DNA of 64,000 bases from Sipunculus nudus (taxonomy: Eukaryota > Annelida > Sipuncula > Golfingiida > Sipunculidae): assembly GCA_026874595.1 (NCBI GenBank), contig CM049308.1, positions 74,806,624-74,870,623 of the forward strand, given 5' to 3'. The translations under genes and the position numbers were made by a program. Below are positions 1-12,000 of the stretch, one piece after another; positions within the stretch are counted from its first letter, which is position 1, and each line of letters starts with the position of its first letter. The notes below the pieces were generated by a model. The model saw nothing but the letters and a program-made list of their open reading frames with translations, was not told where the DNA came from and did not search any database.

Positions 1-465
1 TTGGGTCAAAGGTCAAGGTCATGGGGGCCATCTGTCCACATATTAGTTTCCAGATTATAACACCAGTTTGGTTTGAAATATTGGTTTCAAACTTGACTTA
101 TATATGGCCCTCAACTAACGTAAGAACTGTTGATTCTGGGGTCATGAGATCAAAGGTCAAGGTCACAGGACCCACTACTTTAGAAAGATTGTGGATGCAT
201 CTTAAGTCAAAATTTTCATTTCAAGCCTTCTATCATTGACATGTGGTGCATCTGACAATAGGGGAAGTTTCCTTTTGTATTTGGGGTCACTAGGTCAAAG
301 GTTAAGGTCACAGGGCCCCTCCATTCACAAATTATTTTATGGATGATGACTCCAGTTTGGGTAGACAGGTTGGCTTCAAACTTATCACAGGACCAATATT
401 TTGGAAAACCTCATAAACATATATCCTTATAGACAAATGCAGCTGAGCGTCAAGACCCATGGGTC
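1..465 (-). mobile_element. Truncated repeat-cored element, 145-bp tandem units
   Basis: CAAAGGTCAAGGTCA or a one-base variant recurs at 7, 151 and 296, a period of 144-145 bp. The right end is CAGCTGAGCG (440-449) followed by the palindrome GACCCATGGGTC (454-465). This is the reverse of the left ends of the elements at 1946 and 42484, so it appears to be the same family, inserted on the minus strand and cut by the window edge. Confidence 0.55.
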
Positions 466-721
466 CGTAGTTGTGTTTGTCTTCTGAATCTAAACATGGT
501 GTAAGCTAATTCAAGAAATTTGATGAAAAGAAGATAAGCAGAATATTAATACTGTTTCAAAAAATTTTCATCCATTTAATGTTTTCAAAAAATAAATGAA
601 AAATACCACAGTGGTGGGCATACATCTGTCAATGTCTGTCTTTTATCAAAATGTTACTATATGAAGTAAAGGATGTTTAAAATATATATTTTTCCATTTT
701 TATATATTTTATATTTTGCAG

Positions 722-790
722 CACTTTTTGCTGAGGTCAGAGTGTGAGCATCTAATCAGACAAGGCATCCTGGAGCATGTTGTCCACTGA
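722..790 (+). CDS. Possible terminal exon of a convergent gene
   Basis: A U-rich tract ending TTTTGCAG at 721 is followed by one frame without internal stops, encoding HFLLRSECEHLIRQGILEHV, then VH and TGA at 788-790. The other two frames stop within 25 nt. Downstream comes a 3' UTR-like stretch with ATTAAA at 1197-1202 and a GU/U-rich element at 1219-1236, as expected for a plus-strand transcript end. I do not recognise the family. A short resemblance to the retroelement reverse transcriptase pattern LxxQGIIEPV exists, so a transposon remnant is the main alternative. Upstream exons would lie left of the window. Confidence 0.4.
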   Translation, partial: HFLLRSECEHLIRQGILEHVVH

Positions 791-1225
791 CCAGTACTCA
801 AGCATAATGCAGCATACTGACCATCATGAATCATTGACCAATACCCATGGCATCCCATAGTATACAGACCAATCATGAGCTCCAATGACCAGTATTGATG
901 CATTACACTGCATACTGACTGGTCATGAACCCCCACAAAATTAGCTGATTGCTTACTGGTGATGTCACTAGTTCTGACCAATAACTGAGAGCTTCACAAT
1001 CCATGGACCAGTCACAGAGGATGCCACAAATTACTGATCATTCACCAAGGATGTCCCAGATTATAGACCAATCACCAAGCTGTTACAAATCATGGACAAT
1101 TCACTGAGGATGTCAAAAATGGGGTATTGTGTTAATGCAAAACTTTGTATATAAGTGTGTATATTTATTTATGTAAAACAAGTGTAAAAAGGGGATATTA
1201 AAGATGTTCATTCATACTTGTCTTG
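791..1225 (+). other. Candidate 3' UTR with degenerate ~35-bp repeats
   Basis: From about 790 to 1120, variants of GACCAATCAC and GGATGTCACAAAT recur roughly every 35 bases (for example near 1010, 1045, 1065 and 1095). The stretch ends with ATTAAA (1197-1202) and a GU-rich downstream element. Either a transcript 3' end or an old minisatellite. Confidence 0.4.
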
Positions 1226-1945
1226 TTGTTTTTATAATGGTGTAGTGTTTGACCTTGACTGTTGGAACTGAATACAGCAAGGATGTGAGCTGCATGTTGT
1301 AGGGGGAAAAAAGATGCATGATCTTTACCACTGAATCAAGACACGGGTTGGGAACTGTACAAAGCTGTTCTTTAAGTGCTTATTACTGGCCCAGAAATTA
1401 AAATGTGGTAAAAACGTTTAATAGCTGTGCTAGGTATTGTCATTGTACATCTGTGTATTAAGTTTAATTGAAATGTCTTCATCAGCAATGGAGAAATGAG
1501 CCTAAAAAAAAATAAACTAATCGGACTAGTTCATGATCAACTGGGGCCTATCAACCACCTATTCAATGCATATGTGTAATATGAAAGCAGTCTGGTCAGT
1601 GGTGCCGAGTTATAGACTAAAAAATCTTTGAGCTGGGGTGTCCAGGGATGATGCCTATGGTACAAGGTAAGCTCTCCTGAACTTTGTTCCGGTGAGCTTT
1701 AAATTAATTCAATGAAAAATTGCCCAATATTCCTAATTAACCGAGTTTAAAAGTGTTATTCATATCAAGAGGTAGCCAAATTTAAGAGATAGTAAGTATT
1801 TATATCTTATTAAGTATTTATATCTTATTAAATCTTAAAACATGTCAATGAGCACTCACTTTAGATCCTAATATTTTATTACATTCGTATATTGGGATAG
1901 AAACCCTGAATTTTGTTTGTTTATAAAGTCTCAACAAAAATGAAT
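1226..1945. other. Intergenic, nothing recognised
   Basis: AT-rich sequence without a supported exon or repeat. An AATAAA lies in an A-run at about 1508. A short direct repeat of TAAGTATTTATATCTTATTA occurs near 1793-1830. Confidence 0.5.
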
Positions 1946-3853
1946 AACAAGTGACCCATGGGTCATGACGCTCAGCTGACTGGGAAGAGATTTCACAAAA
2001 GGAAATTTTATCATCTGAAGGGTAGTATATACCCATTCAACTGAAGCATCAAACAGATTAACCAACAGGCCAAGATTGTGTCTGTATTTATATATCTCTA
2101 AAATAGAGAAAAATGCGTAAACTTTAAAAAAATACAGGTGGCCCACCAGTCTGCAGAAACTAATAAAAACACTTAATGGTCAATATCCATGCAAAGAATC
2201 ATGGTGATCTCTGCATTAGTTGTTCAGATACTTCAGATTTTGTATCAAATTTTCCATTATTCTGAGGGATACATCGGAGTCCTATAGCTAGAAGGATATG
2301 GGTAACAGAGACCTTATTTCAGGTTTCCACAGACACTTTTCATGGGCCTCCTTGCATGACAAGAATGAAGATTATAGGTCCTGTTGTTACAATTAATGCC
2401 ACGTTAACAGATGACAGCATCCTTAAAGGTCTCAAAAATAGAGAAAAAAATTCGAAAAAATTGAATAAAATATAGGTGGCACCACAAGTCTGCAGAAACT
2501 GATGAAACACTCCATAATCAATATCCATGCAAAGAATCATGGTGATCTCTGCATTAGTTGTTCAGATACTTCAGCTTTTGTATCAAATTGTCCATTATTC
2601 TGAGGGATACTTTGGAGTCCTATAGCTTGAAGGATATGGGAAACAGAAACCTAATTTCAGGTTTTCACAGACACTTTTCATGGTCTAGTTGTTACGATTT
2701 GTACCCTGTTGACAGATAATCACATCTTTTAAGGTCTAAAAATAGAGAAAAAAAAATTGTAAAAATTTGAAAAAATACAGGTGGCGCACCCAGTCTGCAG
2801 GAACTAATGAAACACCTCATGATCAATATGTATGCCAAAAATCATGACCATCAGTGTTTTAGTTATTGAGATGTTGCAGTTTGTTTTTATCAAATTTTCC
2901 ATTATTCTGGGGGGTAATTGGGAGCCCCATAGCTCAAATTTTTCACATTTTTAAAGGTCTCAAAAACAGAAAACAATTCGTAAAAAATCGAAAAAATACA
3001 GGTGGCGCCACCAGTCTGCAGAAACTGATGAAACAATTCATGATCAATATGTATGCCAAAAATCATGACCATCAGTGATGTAGTTGATGAGATAATGAAG
3101 TTTTTGTATGAAATTTTTGACTATTCTGGGGGGTACTTTGGGCCTAATAGCTGGAAGGATATGGGTAACAGAGACCTAATTTCTGGTTTCCATGGAGACT
3201 TTTCATAGGTCTCTCAGAAAGTCAAGAATGAAGATTCTAGGTCCTGTCTTTAGGATTTGTGCCTTGTTAACAGATGTTCACATTTTTAAAGGTCTCAAAG
3301 ACAGAAAACAATTCGTAAAAAATCAAAAATTAAAGTTGGCGCCACCAGTCTGCAGAAACTGATGAAACATTTCATGATCAATACGTATGCCAAAAATCAT
3401 GACCATCAGTGTTGTAGTTGATGAGATAATGAAGTTTTTGTATGAAATTTTTGACTATTCTGGGGGGTACTTTGGGGCCTTATAGCTCGAAGGATATGGG
3501 TAACAGAGACCTAATTTCTGGTTTCCATGGAGACTTTTCATAGGTCTCTCAGAAAGTCAAGAATGAAGATTCTAGATCCAGTCTTTATGATTTGAACCCT
3601 GTTAACAGATGTTCACATTTTTAAAGGTCTCAAAAATAGAGAAAAAAATTCGTAAAAAATCGAAAAATACCGATGGTGCCACCAGTATGCAGGAGCTGAT
3701 GGAACATCTCATGATCAATATGTATGCCAAAAATCATGACCATCAGTGATATAGTTAATGAGATATTGAAGTTTTTGTATGAAATTTTTGACTATTCTGG
3801 GGGGGGGGGTAGCCTTCGGGCCCCATAGCTTAGACTGCAAGTCAGCTCAGCTA
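1946..3853 (+). mobile_element. Repeat-cored element with ~336-bp tandem array
   Basis: Left end GACCCATGGGTC (1953-1964) and GCTCAGCTGA (1970-1979); right end TCAGCTCAGC (3842-3851), an inverted copy with one mismatch, preceded by a weak hairpin from 3826. The core is a tandem array listed separately. There is no transposase ORF, so the element is non-autonomous. Overall design resembles Helentron-associated or pearl-type elements known from bivalves (inference). Confidence 0.55.
2090..3798 (+). repeat. Tandem array, ~336-bp period, six units
   Basis: AGTCTGCAG (AGTATGCAG in the last unit) recurs at 2148, 2487, 2792, 3013, 3347 and 3684, giving spacings of 339, 305, 221, 334 and 337. The shorter spacings look like internal deletions. 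Each unit carries CAGGTGGCNCC, CTGATGAAAC and AATCATGACCATCAG-type blocks. Ends in an 11-base G run at 3799-3809. Confidence 0.8.
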
Positions 3854-3885
3854 AAAAATTGAAATTATAAGACTCATGGTGTTTA

Positions 3886-3960
3886 AGATAAGATAAAATA
3901 AGATAACATTTATTAGCCTTCAGTTCCAGGAATTTGTCGTTGACTTGCTAGTCCTGTTTA
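3886..3960 (-). repeat. (TTATC)n-like tail, possible retroelement 3' end
   Basis: On the minus strand, AATAAA (3909-3914) is followed by a degenerate TTATC run ending near 3888. Short repeats after an AATAAA are common at SINE and LINE 3' ends. No retroelement body is recognised on its other side, so this is weak. Confidence 0.25.
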
Positions 3961-6900
3961 TTAGAATGAGGGGGGGAGTGGGGATGGAGGAGTCTCTGTG
4001 GTTACTGCTGGTAGGGTCAAACGTGTCAGTCGAAGTACAGACAGACAACAGACGCTGACCAATCACATTAAATGCACTAATTTTATCTTAGGGTGGGAAG
4101 AGTGTATAGGCATTACTTCACTGATGTTCTGGTTTCTTCTTTCATGGATAGATGTATATCATTTTAGTGCAGACAGAAGACCTAAATAGGGGATGTAATT
4201 TCTGTAAATCATATGCTCTACTTGTGAAGTTTCACTCCTTATTCACACACTCACATGCATACAATAAAACTCTAAACATCAGTTTAGGTACAAAATTAGT
4301 ATATTTTTGTAGTGCTTGCATTAACTTCCTGAACCATATACAAAATATAAATATAATACATAGTGAATGTGTACAACAGGCGCACATACATGTGCACACA
4401 TCCGTTCCTTCTTTGAAGGAAAAGCATAGCACCAAAACACTGACATCATCTGGCATTTGCATAGGACAAAGTGGCTACTGACAAGAGTGTTGGTTACATG
4501 ATGTATGAATATTTAATATGCATGAATATTACTAACTTATGAATATTCATGAGGATGAAGCCATTTCACAAGTTTGATACAGTCAAGACATACACACCAA
4601 TTTCATAGGAAATTATTGGAGACTGCAATTTTTTTCAACATGATAGATGGTCACATGATATATGTGAATACTGAAGAAATTCTCACCTTGTCAAAGTGAT
4701 GCATGGTAAATAATATATGCAAATTCAATCTATATGAATATTCATGAAATTGTACATCAATATCAAGCAAGGTCAATGAAGTCATACCATAGGTTCTACA
4801 TAGTATAAGACAAATGTTTCAGCTGTTTAATTCTATATAAAAAATATATATTCACCATAGAAATTGATGCATTTATTCAAAATTGAGAGAGTTAAATTGA
4901 AATTTGTTAATAATATAACTGTAACCATTACGAAAACTGGTCAAGAGATATTACATTATTTCTATGAAGGAGCACAAATCTACTGGTAAAACAATAATAC
5001 AGTGGTTAATCTAGGATTATTAACCCAGACTAGATAGGAACAGAACCAATCTTTTACTGATTCTTTTACTTTTCCCAACTCGTCGGTTTGCATGATATGT
5101 TTAAAAGTTGATTCACCATTTTTTTCTCACATGCAAACTGCCACAGAGGTTGGCACTGACAATCATATACATTTCATGAAAGATGATCACAGATAAATCG
5201 CTGATTTTTCACACTTATTTTATAGAAGAAGAATCTTCTCACTTCTCTCAAACAACATTTTCTCTCATTTTTTTTCTTCTGAAATTGATCACTGTGTGTG
5301 TATATATATTGGCACATGAAACCCATAAAAGTATACATGTGTAAAAGATATTTAATTTTTTAAAACAATTTCAAATAATTGTTATTAACTATTTTTGGCA
5401 GATAAAATTTTAGGAAAGCAACCACTAAGATGAGGATAACCTGCATAGTTCAAAGGAGAAAATTACAATCTATGCATGAAAATGATTACCTGACCTGATA
5501 CAGTACAAAGCTGAACATATGGTTTTGAATGATGTCTCTAACTATAATCATTATTCACATTATTTACAGACACTGGACTTAATACAACTAAATATACCCC
5601 ACAATACAGAAGCTTTCATTCCTAACACAACCTACTCCCATCAATATCTGAACAAGCGGCAGTGTTTACAGATCTGTTATAAAACATACACCCTACCCCC
5701 CCAAACCATGGTTACTCATACATACTTTACCTGTATGTATAATTTGTTAAATACCTGGTCCCTGAAATGGGGCTCTAGTAAATGTGAACAGATATTTATG
5801 TGTCTACAGGTCAGATCAACTGAGATTCAGAAATATACAAATAATATTTCAGTTTCATAATTCTTCTAATATCACATGTACACATACTTCTGGTTTCAGT
5901 AGATATTAGTTAAGTGTTATCATGAAAATATCTATGGCACTGTACAAACATTTACAGCATTTTCTTTTATGCTAACAATTGCTACTTCAAATAGAAAATA
6001 GGCCTAATGACTTTATATTACTGATAAACCTCACCGACCCAACCATCTCAGGGAATCGTAAAGTGATCATATTAGAGAGGTTTCACTGTATATATGCAAC
6101 ACATAGATGTACATATACTAAGCATATAATGTCTTCACATCACTGGTGCAGATGAAACTTTCAAATAACTGCATTATAATATGGCTGTAATGATTCACTG
6201 GTGCACCAATACATTGCAATACAAAGTCAAATATTGATCAGTATCAATCTTCAGTTATCCCTGTATTGATTCATAGAAAGTCCGGCATTCAACTAGCAAC
6301 CTCCAGCATTTAATGAGAGTCAGTGGCCCAGTGCACATGGTAAAACATCATTGGCCAGAAATCACTGAATTGGCATCTGATTGGCTAACTGCCACCTGAT
6401 CTAGCCAATGAAGGGGCTGTTTCATTAGTAAGTCAACTGCATCATGAAAGTATGGTGATATGGATAATTTTCATGAAATATTGTATCTTTACAGCCCTAC
6501 TCATTCAGAGATTATTAATTCACAGAATTCTGATAGCCCAAATACTCCAGGGGGTTTCTCAACAGCAAAAATGCTCCTTGCACCCTATGGAAACAATATG
6601 TATACTTAATATCATATAGCCCTACGTCAACCACTAATATACAGTTAACCATTTCACAACATATACTCAGTCCTTTAGTATTTAGGCTTTCCTACTCAAT
6701 TTATCTCAAATTGGTTTGTTTCAGTATGATGCTCCACTTGACTTGTTGTGATACATCTTTGTCATTCTCATTTCCTATTTTAATGTAACAAGTAATTTAA
6801 TATGATTTGATGAGAGGCCTAATAATGCCCTATAGTTGGAAATAAAAAATTCTATGTACATATGATCTGCAGATTGACGGTGGAAGACCAATGAATGTGA

Positions 6901-7387
6901 AAAATAAGGGCAAGAGATGTGGCTACTTCCAGTGGCTCTTTGATAAACAACATACATCACGGGGATTGTTGGTTATTATTACTCACTGTTTTCACAGTGT
7001 AATGGTTGAGGTGGTGTTTTAAGGTGATTTCTCCCACAGATTAAACTGAGAACGGCTTTAAACACACTACTCACAGCTGACTGCTCAGTAGCTTATGTAC
7101 CCACCATGACAATAATGGTTTTACTGTGCAAACACAAATCAGAACTGCTTATCAGCAGAAGAGAAACTTATCAGTTTATCTGTGGTGATGACATAGCTGT
7201 CCTCAAAAACAACTGGTCAGACATGAAAATATAACTAGGCAAAGTTATTTCAACAACTGTCAATGTCCTCAGATGGTGCAGATATAGGAGACAAAATCTA
7301 CCCAGCTGGCCTGGGACAACTGGTCATTACAAACAAGGGGTCACCTGACACAACTTGTTCAAGAAAAGCTAATCTATGGGTTAAAAT
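3961..7387. other. Intergenic, nothing recognised
   Basis: AT-rich, with no exon-like segment meeting splice and frame criteria. Two exact copies of the 12-bp palindrome ATGAATATTCAT lie at 4539-4550 and 4734-4745. Part of it could be a long MAPKBP1 3' UTR if the AATAAA at 4872-4877 (minus) is used. Confidence 0.45.
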
Positions 7388-7665
7388 GGTCAAATAAACA
7401 TCTGCCTAAAGTCAAGGTCACAGCTGGTCAGAGTCAGTTGTTGTAGCTTCAATTGGGTTTCCAAACAGCATGTCACCTCTGGTTAAAGAAAAAGCTCATC
7501 TATGACTTGACCAGCCAAGGAAGCAGCTGGTTTTTGGTCACAGCTGGCAAAGGTCACACTTACTCAAGATTACATCATGTCAAGGTCAAAGCTAGTCAAG
7601 GAGAAAGCTTGTCAAGGTCACAGCTGTTTAAGATCACAGCTGGCAAAGGACACGGTTCAAGCTAT
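7388..7665 (+). repeat. Degenerate GTCAAGGTCACAGCTG repeats
   Basis: GGTCACAGCTGG-type motifs recur five or six times over about 250 bases (near 7416, 7545, 7570, 7613, 7634). Irregular spacing indicates an old, degenerate minisatellite. Confidence 0.55.
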
Positions 7666-8004
7666 TTCTGATGCTTTAATGATGATAAAAACTCTTTGTC
7701 ATAAACCACTCGGTCACATACTCACACCAGTCAACATCATGAATGATTAAATATAAATTAAATACACAGGGCACCTGGCCCTGTATGCTGAATAAAATAA
7801 AAAGCTGTAGTGCAAATATGAACGGAATGTGTACAGTTGCCTATTGCAATGCCCTGAAGCTGGATGATCAGTCACTGTTCACACATCTCTTGGTCATCAT
7901 TGGCTTTATATTACACTGTTTTTAAGAATGACAGCTCTTACAGTGTGGAAAGTGTTATACAGAGCACTGGTGATTTATCCACACTTCTGGATCTACAAAA
8001 AAAA

Positions 8005-8200
8005 CCTATGGTTCAAGATCCATGTATATAGCCATCAACCAAGACCCATATTCATATCCATGGTCTAACTGTAAGATCCATATACACATCAAGTCCAAGC
8101 CTGATATTCAAATCCAGTCTTAGATCCACGTACAAAACGTCCAGAATCCGTGTACATTCAATCTTTGGATCCATTAACAAATCCAGTCTCGGATCAATAC
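8005..8200 (+). repeat. Degenerate AGATCCA/AAATCCAG repeats
   Basis: Variants of AGATCCATGTAC and AAATCCAGTCTTAGATCC recur at intervals of roughly 25-35 bases between 8005 and 8200. No coding potential seen. The sequence lies 500-700 bases beyond the MAPKBP1 stop codon. Confidence 0.4.
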
Positions 8201-8587
8201 AGAAATTACAGGATCTTGAAAAAGCAATGGACTTACAATATAATGAATGGACCCATTAGGAAACTGATTTGTATAATCCCTGCAATAATTATGAACTCCC
8301 AGCAAAGGGCTGAACAGTAATACATGTACGAAATGTTCAGTCAACCACTGAAATTGGGATGCAAACAAAAAATTGAACACAAGGAAATTGTCAGTATTAT
8401 GCACAGACACCCATTGTTTCAAAATTAATCCTTTGTTCAAAATTGTGAAAAATGTTTCTAACATCCATCCAACACAAATACTAGGCTTGCAGTACTCTTA
8501 TTAAAACTGTATTCATAACAGCCACACAACCCACACACACAAACAAACCTGGCCACAGCGATTGATATTTATCACATTTTTGTGATC

Positions 8588-8593
8588 TTTTAA
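8588..8593 (-). promoter_or_regulatory. Candidate polyadenylation signal of MAPKBP1
   Basis: ATTAAA on the minus strand, about 90 nt after the stop codon at 8680. It is the nearest canonical-type signal. The next minus-strand AATAAA motifs are far away (4872-4877, 3909-3914), so a much longer 3' UTR cannot be excluded. Confidence 0.3.
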
Positions 8594-8679
8594 TTGTGAC
8601 TACATCATGAGTGATAAATGGCATAAGAAACTTGATAATATGATAGTACATGATTCACGATTATGTTGTTTGATGGTCA

Positions 8680-9027
8680 TCACACATTCGTGCTGTCGGT
8701 CTGTGCTGTGTCTGTCGGATTAACGCAGTTCTGCAGGAGCTGGTGTATCCCCTGTGAGAACTGCTGAAACATGGGTGCCATGGAATGCTGAATGTCGCCT
8801 GCAGAGGGCACCACCTGTCTATCAGTCTGTGCCTCCTGGTTGGCTGTGTGTATGGTTGTGTTTGTGCTGGTGTCAGTGCTGTCTGGCCGGGCCATCGTGG
8901 ACTGATCCTGCCGGGAGCCAGGCCTTGGTCCCAGTATGTGGTTGAGTATATCTTGGACCTTGGTGAAGGTGTCACACAGCTGCTCTGCACACTGGAATGG
9001 GTCTTCTATGTCAAGGAGATCCGGGTC
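8680..9027 (-). CDS. MAPKBP1: MAPKBP1 last exon, C-terminal helix and stop
   Basis: One hundred and fifteen codons plus TGA. Begins [20 protein letters not shown] then [13 protein letters not shown], resembling the IAQLLRDTFSSVRQEL helix of vertebrate orthologues. A T/Q-rich linker follows ([19 protein letters not shown]), then a second amphipathic helix [19 protein letters not shown]. Acceptor TTTTCAG. The repeated end-of-protein helices suggest a dimerisation segment (inference). Confidence 0.92.
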   Translation of the reverse strand, partial: DPDLLDIEDPFQCAEQLCDTFTKVQDILNHILGPRPGSRQDQSTMARPDSTDTSTNTTIHTANQEAQTDRQVVPSAGDIQHSMAPMFQQFSQGIHQLLQNCVNPTDTAQTDSTNV

Positions 9028-12000
9028 CTGAAAACAACACAAAAATAAATGAAGGAATATAGTTGTATGTGGGAGACCTACATCCTGAAATGATATTATA
9101 TAGGCAAACACCCTTATATCATGAAAATCTGGGATCATCAAATATTTTTACTTCAATAAACAAAACTTAAAATGATTTTCCTAAATTCATACTCTTTTAA
9201 TTACATTTTCTCTGAGTAAAAGTAAACCATGGTATTACAGTAAAATTGTTATATAGAGCTCTTGCTTGGGGGGAAAAGTGGAATATGGTACTTTTAACTC
9301 TAGGATAACAAGTCAATACAGGTGGCACCACCTGCAACTTACATGACCAACTGATATCAGTGTCAAATTTGGAGCAGCAAGTTGCAGTCATTCCTGAGAT
9401 ATTTTATAAAATACATTTCCACTTTGTCTGCATACATACACATAATATAGTCAAATATTGCAATCAGTCACCCCACAACTGGTCAGATTCTTTTCAAACT
9501 TCACATGCTGACACTGACAGTCTTAAAACGCAACTGCAGTTGGCTAATTAATGACTAAATCCTCTATAATTATAAATCAAATGTGGTGATAAATCTTCTC
9601 GAGTGTTACTCTAAGTGACATGCAGATTATGGTACCTGTTCTATTTGTTGGTATATCTGTGCTGCCCTCTCCATTGATTTCAGGAGTTCTTGTGAAAGAA
9701 TCATGGGTCCAGGTTCATCTACAAAGAAACCCCAAGAATTTACAGCTTACAGCTTTAGAAAATTCACAATCAATCAATTCTGTTAATGAATTAGCATTTA
9801 CCAATTCTGTTACCATTACTCCTCCTACCCTCCCTTTAAGCAAAACTGTATTATCTGTACCTGTAATCTCAAATGTTACCTTTACTGGATTTTTTATGAA
9901 TCCTGGTACCCCCATTAGGAAGGGGAGGCTTATATATGTTGATGACTTTATTTCTGTTTCAATAATTAATGAATAATTATCTGGGTCAAGTTTTTTTAGG
10001 GGAAGGAGGCTTCCTGAGGTCTGCTGGAGTGCATAAGATTTCCTACTTCAGCCTTTGGTTTAACCTAGAACTCCAATATGTCACATTTTGCACCTGATAA
10101 AATTATTTTTGACCTTGACCTACTTTTAGAGGTCATGACCTTGTTCAACAATTGCAGACCTCTAGTTTTACCTTGGTCTTAATGGCTTTCTTGCCTTACT
10201 TTACTTTTTCTTTAAAACTTCAATTTCGTTTACAAAAAACACTGAGAAAAGAGGTGGACTGGGCCATAATACAAGAGAAATTCAACAAAACCAGATATAT
10301 CCTCTGCTGATTGAGAAATATGAGAAAATTTCTTCAATTCCTATCTCCATCAGTAAGTGAAACATAATTTATGAATTTACCTGTTTGACAGCTGAACTCT
10401 GCCACATCCTTGACCCTGACCTCTGACCTGATTGGAGAGGTCATGGTCATTTGACTTGAGATGCTGTCATTAGGGCTGTCAGCAATGGCTGAATCCTCCT
10501 CCGTGATCTGATCCTGGCCATTAGGGGAGGAACTGTCAGGTGATGACAAGTCTCTGTAACAGGACAAAGATGAAAATAATAAAAAGACAATCTAGAGTTA
10601 AAGTTAATAAAATCATCTGATCTGATGACGACTTTTCAACCAATAATATGGTAAGAAAATTTATCACCTGATCAGATGAAAAATTTAAACCGATAAAATG
10701 GTCTGACCTGAGTCAGTTATACAAAAAGGTCATTAACTTAAATGAAACAGAACACCATATGTGGTAAGTTAACATCATCCTACCTTGCTGTAACTCCCAT
10801 GGTGAGGTGAACACTGCTCATGAGCAGTGCTACAGTCTAGACATATTAATACACTGAACCCTAATTAAGGTCCCAAGGCATGATCAGGCAAGAAAGTCAA
10901 GTTATCAGGCAATCAGTCGTATGAATAGAAAGGTTGGGCTTGTCCTAATGTAATTAACCACTTACAAGACTGAAGACAGATGTGGTACTGGGATACATGT
11001 TACACAATATGTCACAACAAGTCTCCATACCACACAAGATCAGTTAATAATATAAGAGTTAATAAAAGTAAAATTTCAGAAATACCTCGGTGGGGGCGGT
11101 GGTGAGGTAGGCAAGGTGGGGACAGGGGTTGACTCCAGGTCACTGACATCAATGGCCTCTTGCTCATGTAGAGAGCTGTCTGCAGGTTCACTGACATCAA
11201 TCGGTGAACCCGGAACGACGTCAATAGGAGATCCAGGTACAACATCCCGGTCATCAACATCCGGGGCCTCCACTCGCGAGCTGTCCTCATCACCAGATCC
11301 CTGCTCGTCTGGTTCACCCTCAGGCTCCAGGTGGCGCTGTAACCAAGATGGCTGACCTGATGATGACTCAGCACTTCTTTTACTCATCTGATCCATGCTA
11401 CTTGAACTACTGGATCTAGATATTGGACCTACCAGTGAACTAGGTGGAACAGGCTTGAGGTATACAGAAGGGCTGCCTGCTCCGCTTCTTGACGTTAAAC
11501 TACTGACACTAGATCTGCCATCACCAGAGTCACCCGGTGGCGGCGAAGTACACTCAGTAGCCTCTGTGGGTGACAGAGAGGATTCCTTAAGTCTCACATC
11601 CCCTACTGGGTGACCTTCACCTTTGTTTGAGAACCAACCTCTTCGAGGTAGAGGCTCTTTCTTTAAGTTTTCTAAGAACTGTGATGGCGAAACAGGAAGT
11701 TTACGTCCTGTGACACCATTCGGAGACCTCATATTGAGAGAAGTTCTAATATCCTGGGGTAGTTTATCAGGCTTAGACAGAGGACGACTGTTGGCCTCTT
11801 GATGTGCCTTCAAGTTCGGCATAGATTCACTGTGTGATACAGAATATGTTACGTCTTTACTCGGTGGAGACGGCTCAGAATCTTTACCTGAGCCATCTAG
11901 TTTCCCTGGCAATGAAGGGAGGCTGCGCAGTGATACCCTGGAATTACCTGGAGACTGTTTAGGAGAGTTAGAAGCTGATCCTTCTCTGCTTCCGGAACCA

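Noticed and set aside
4152-4481. 109-codon plus-strand ORF
   Set aside because: Overlaps a 76-codon ORF on the other strand, has no splice signals and a repetitive histidine/cysteine-rich composition from CA-rich DNA.
8785-9048. Plus-strand ORF opposite the last exon
   Set aside because: Antisense shadow of the C-terminal MAPKBP1 exon; composition follows the real coding strand.
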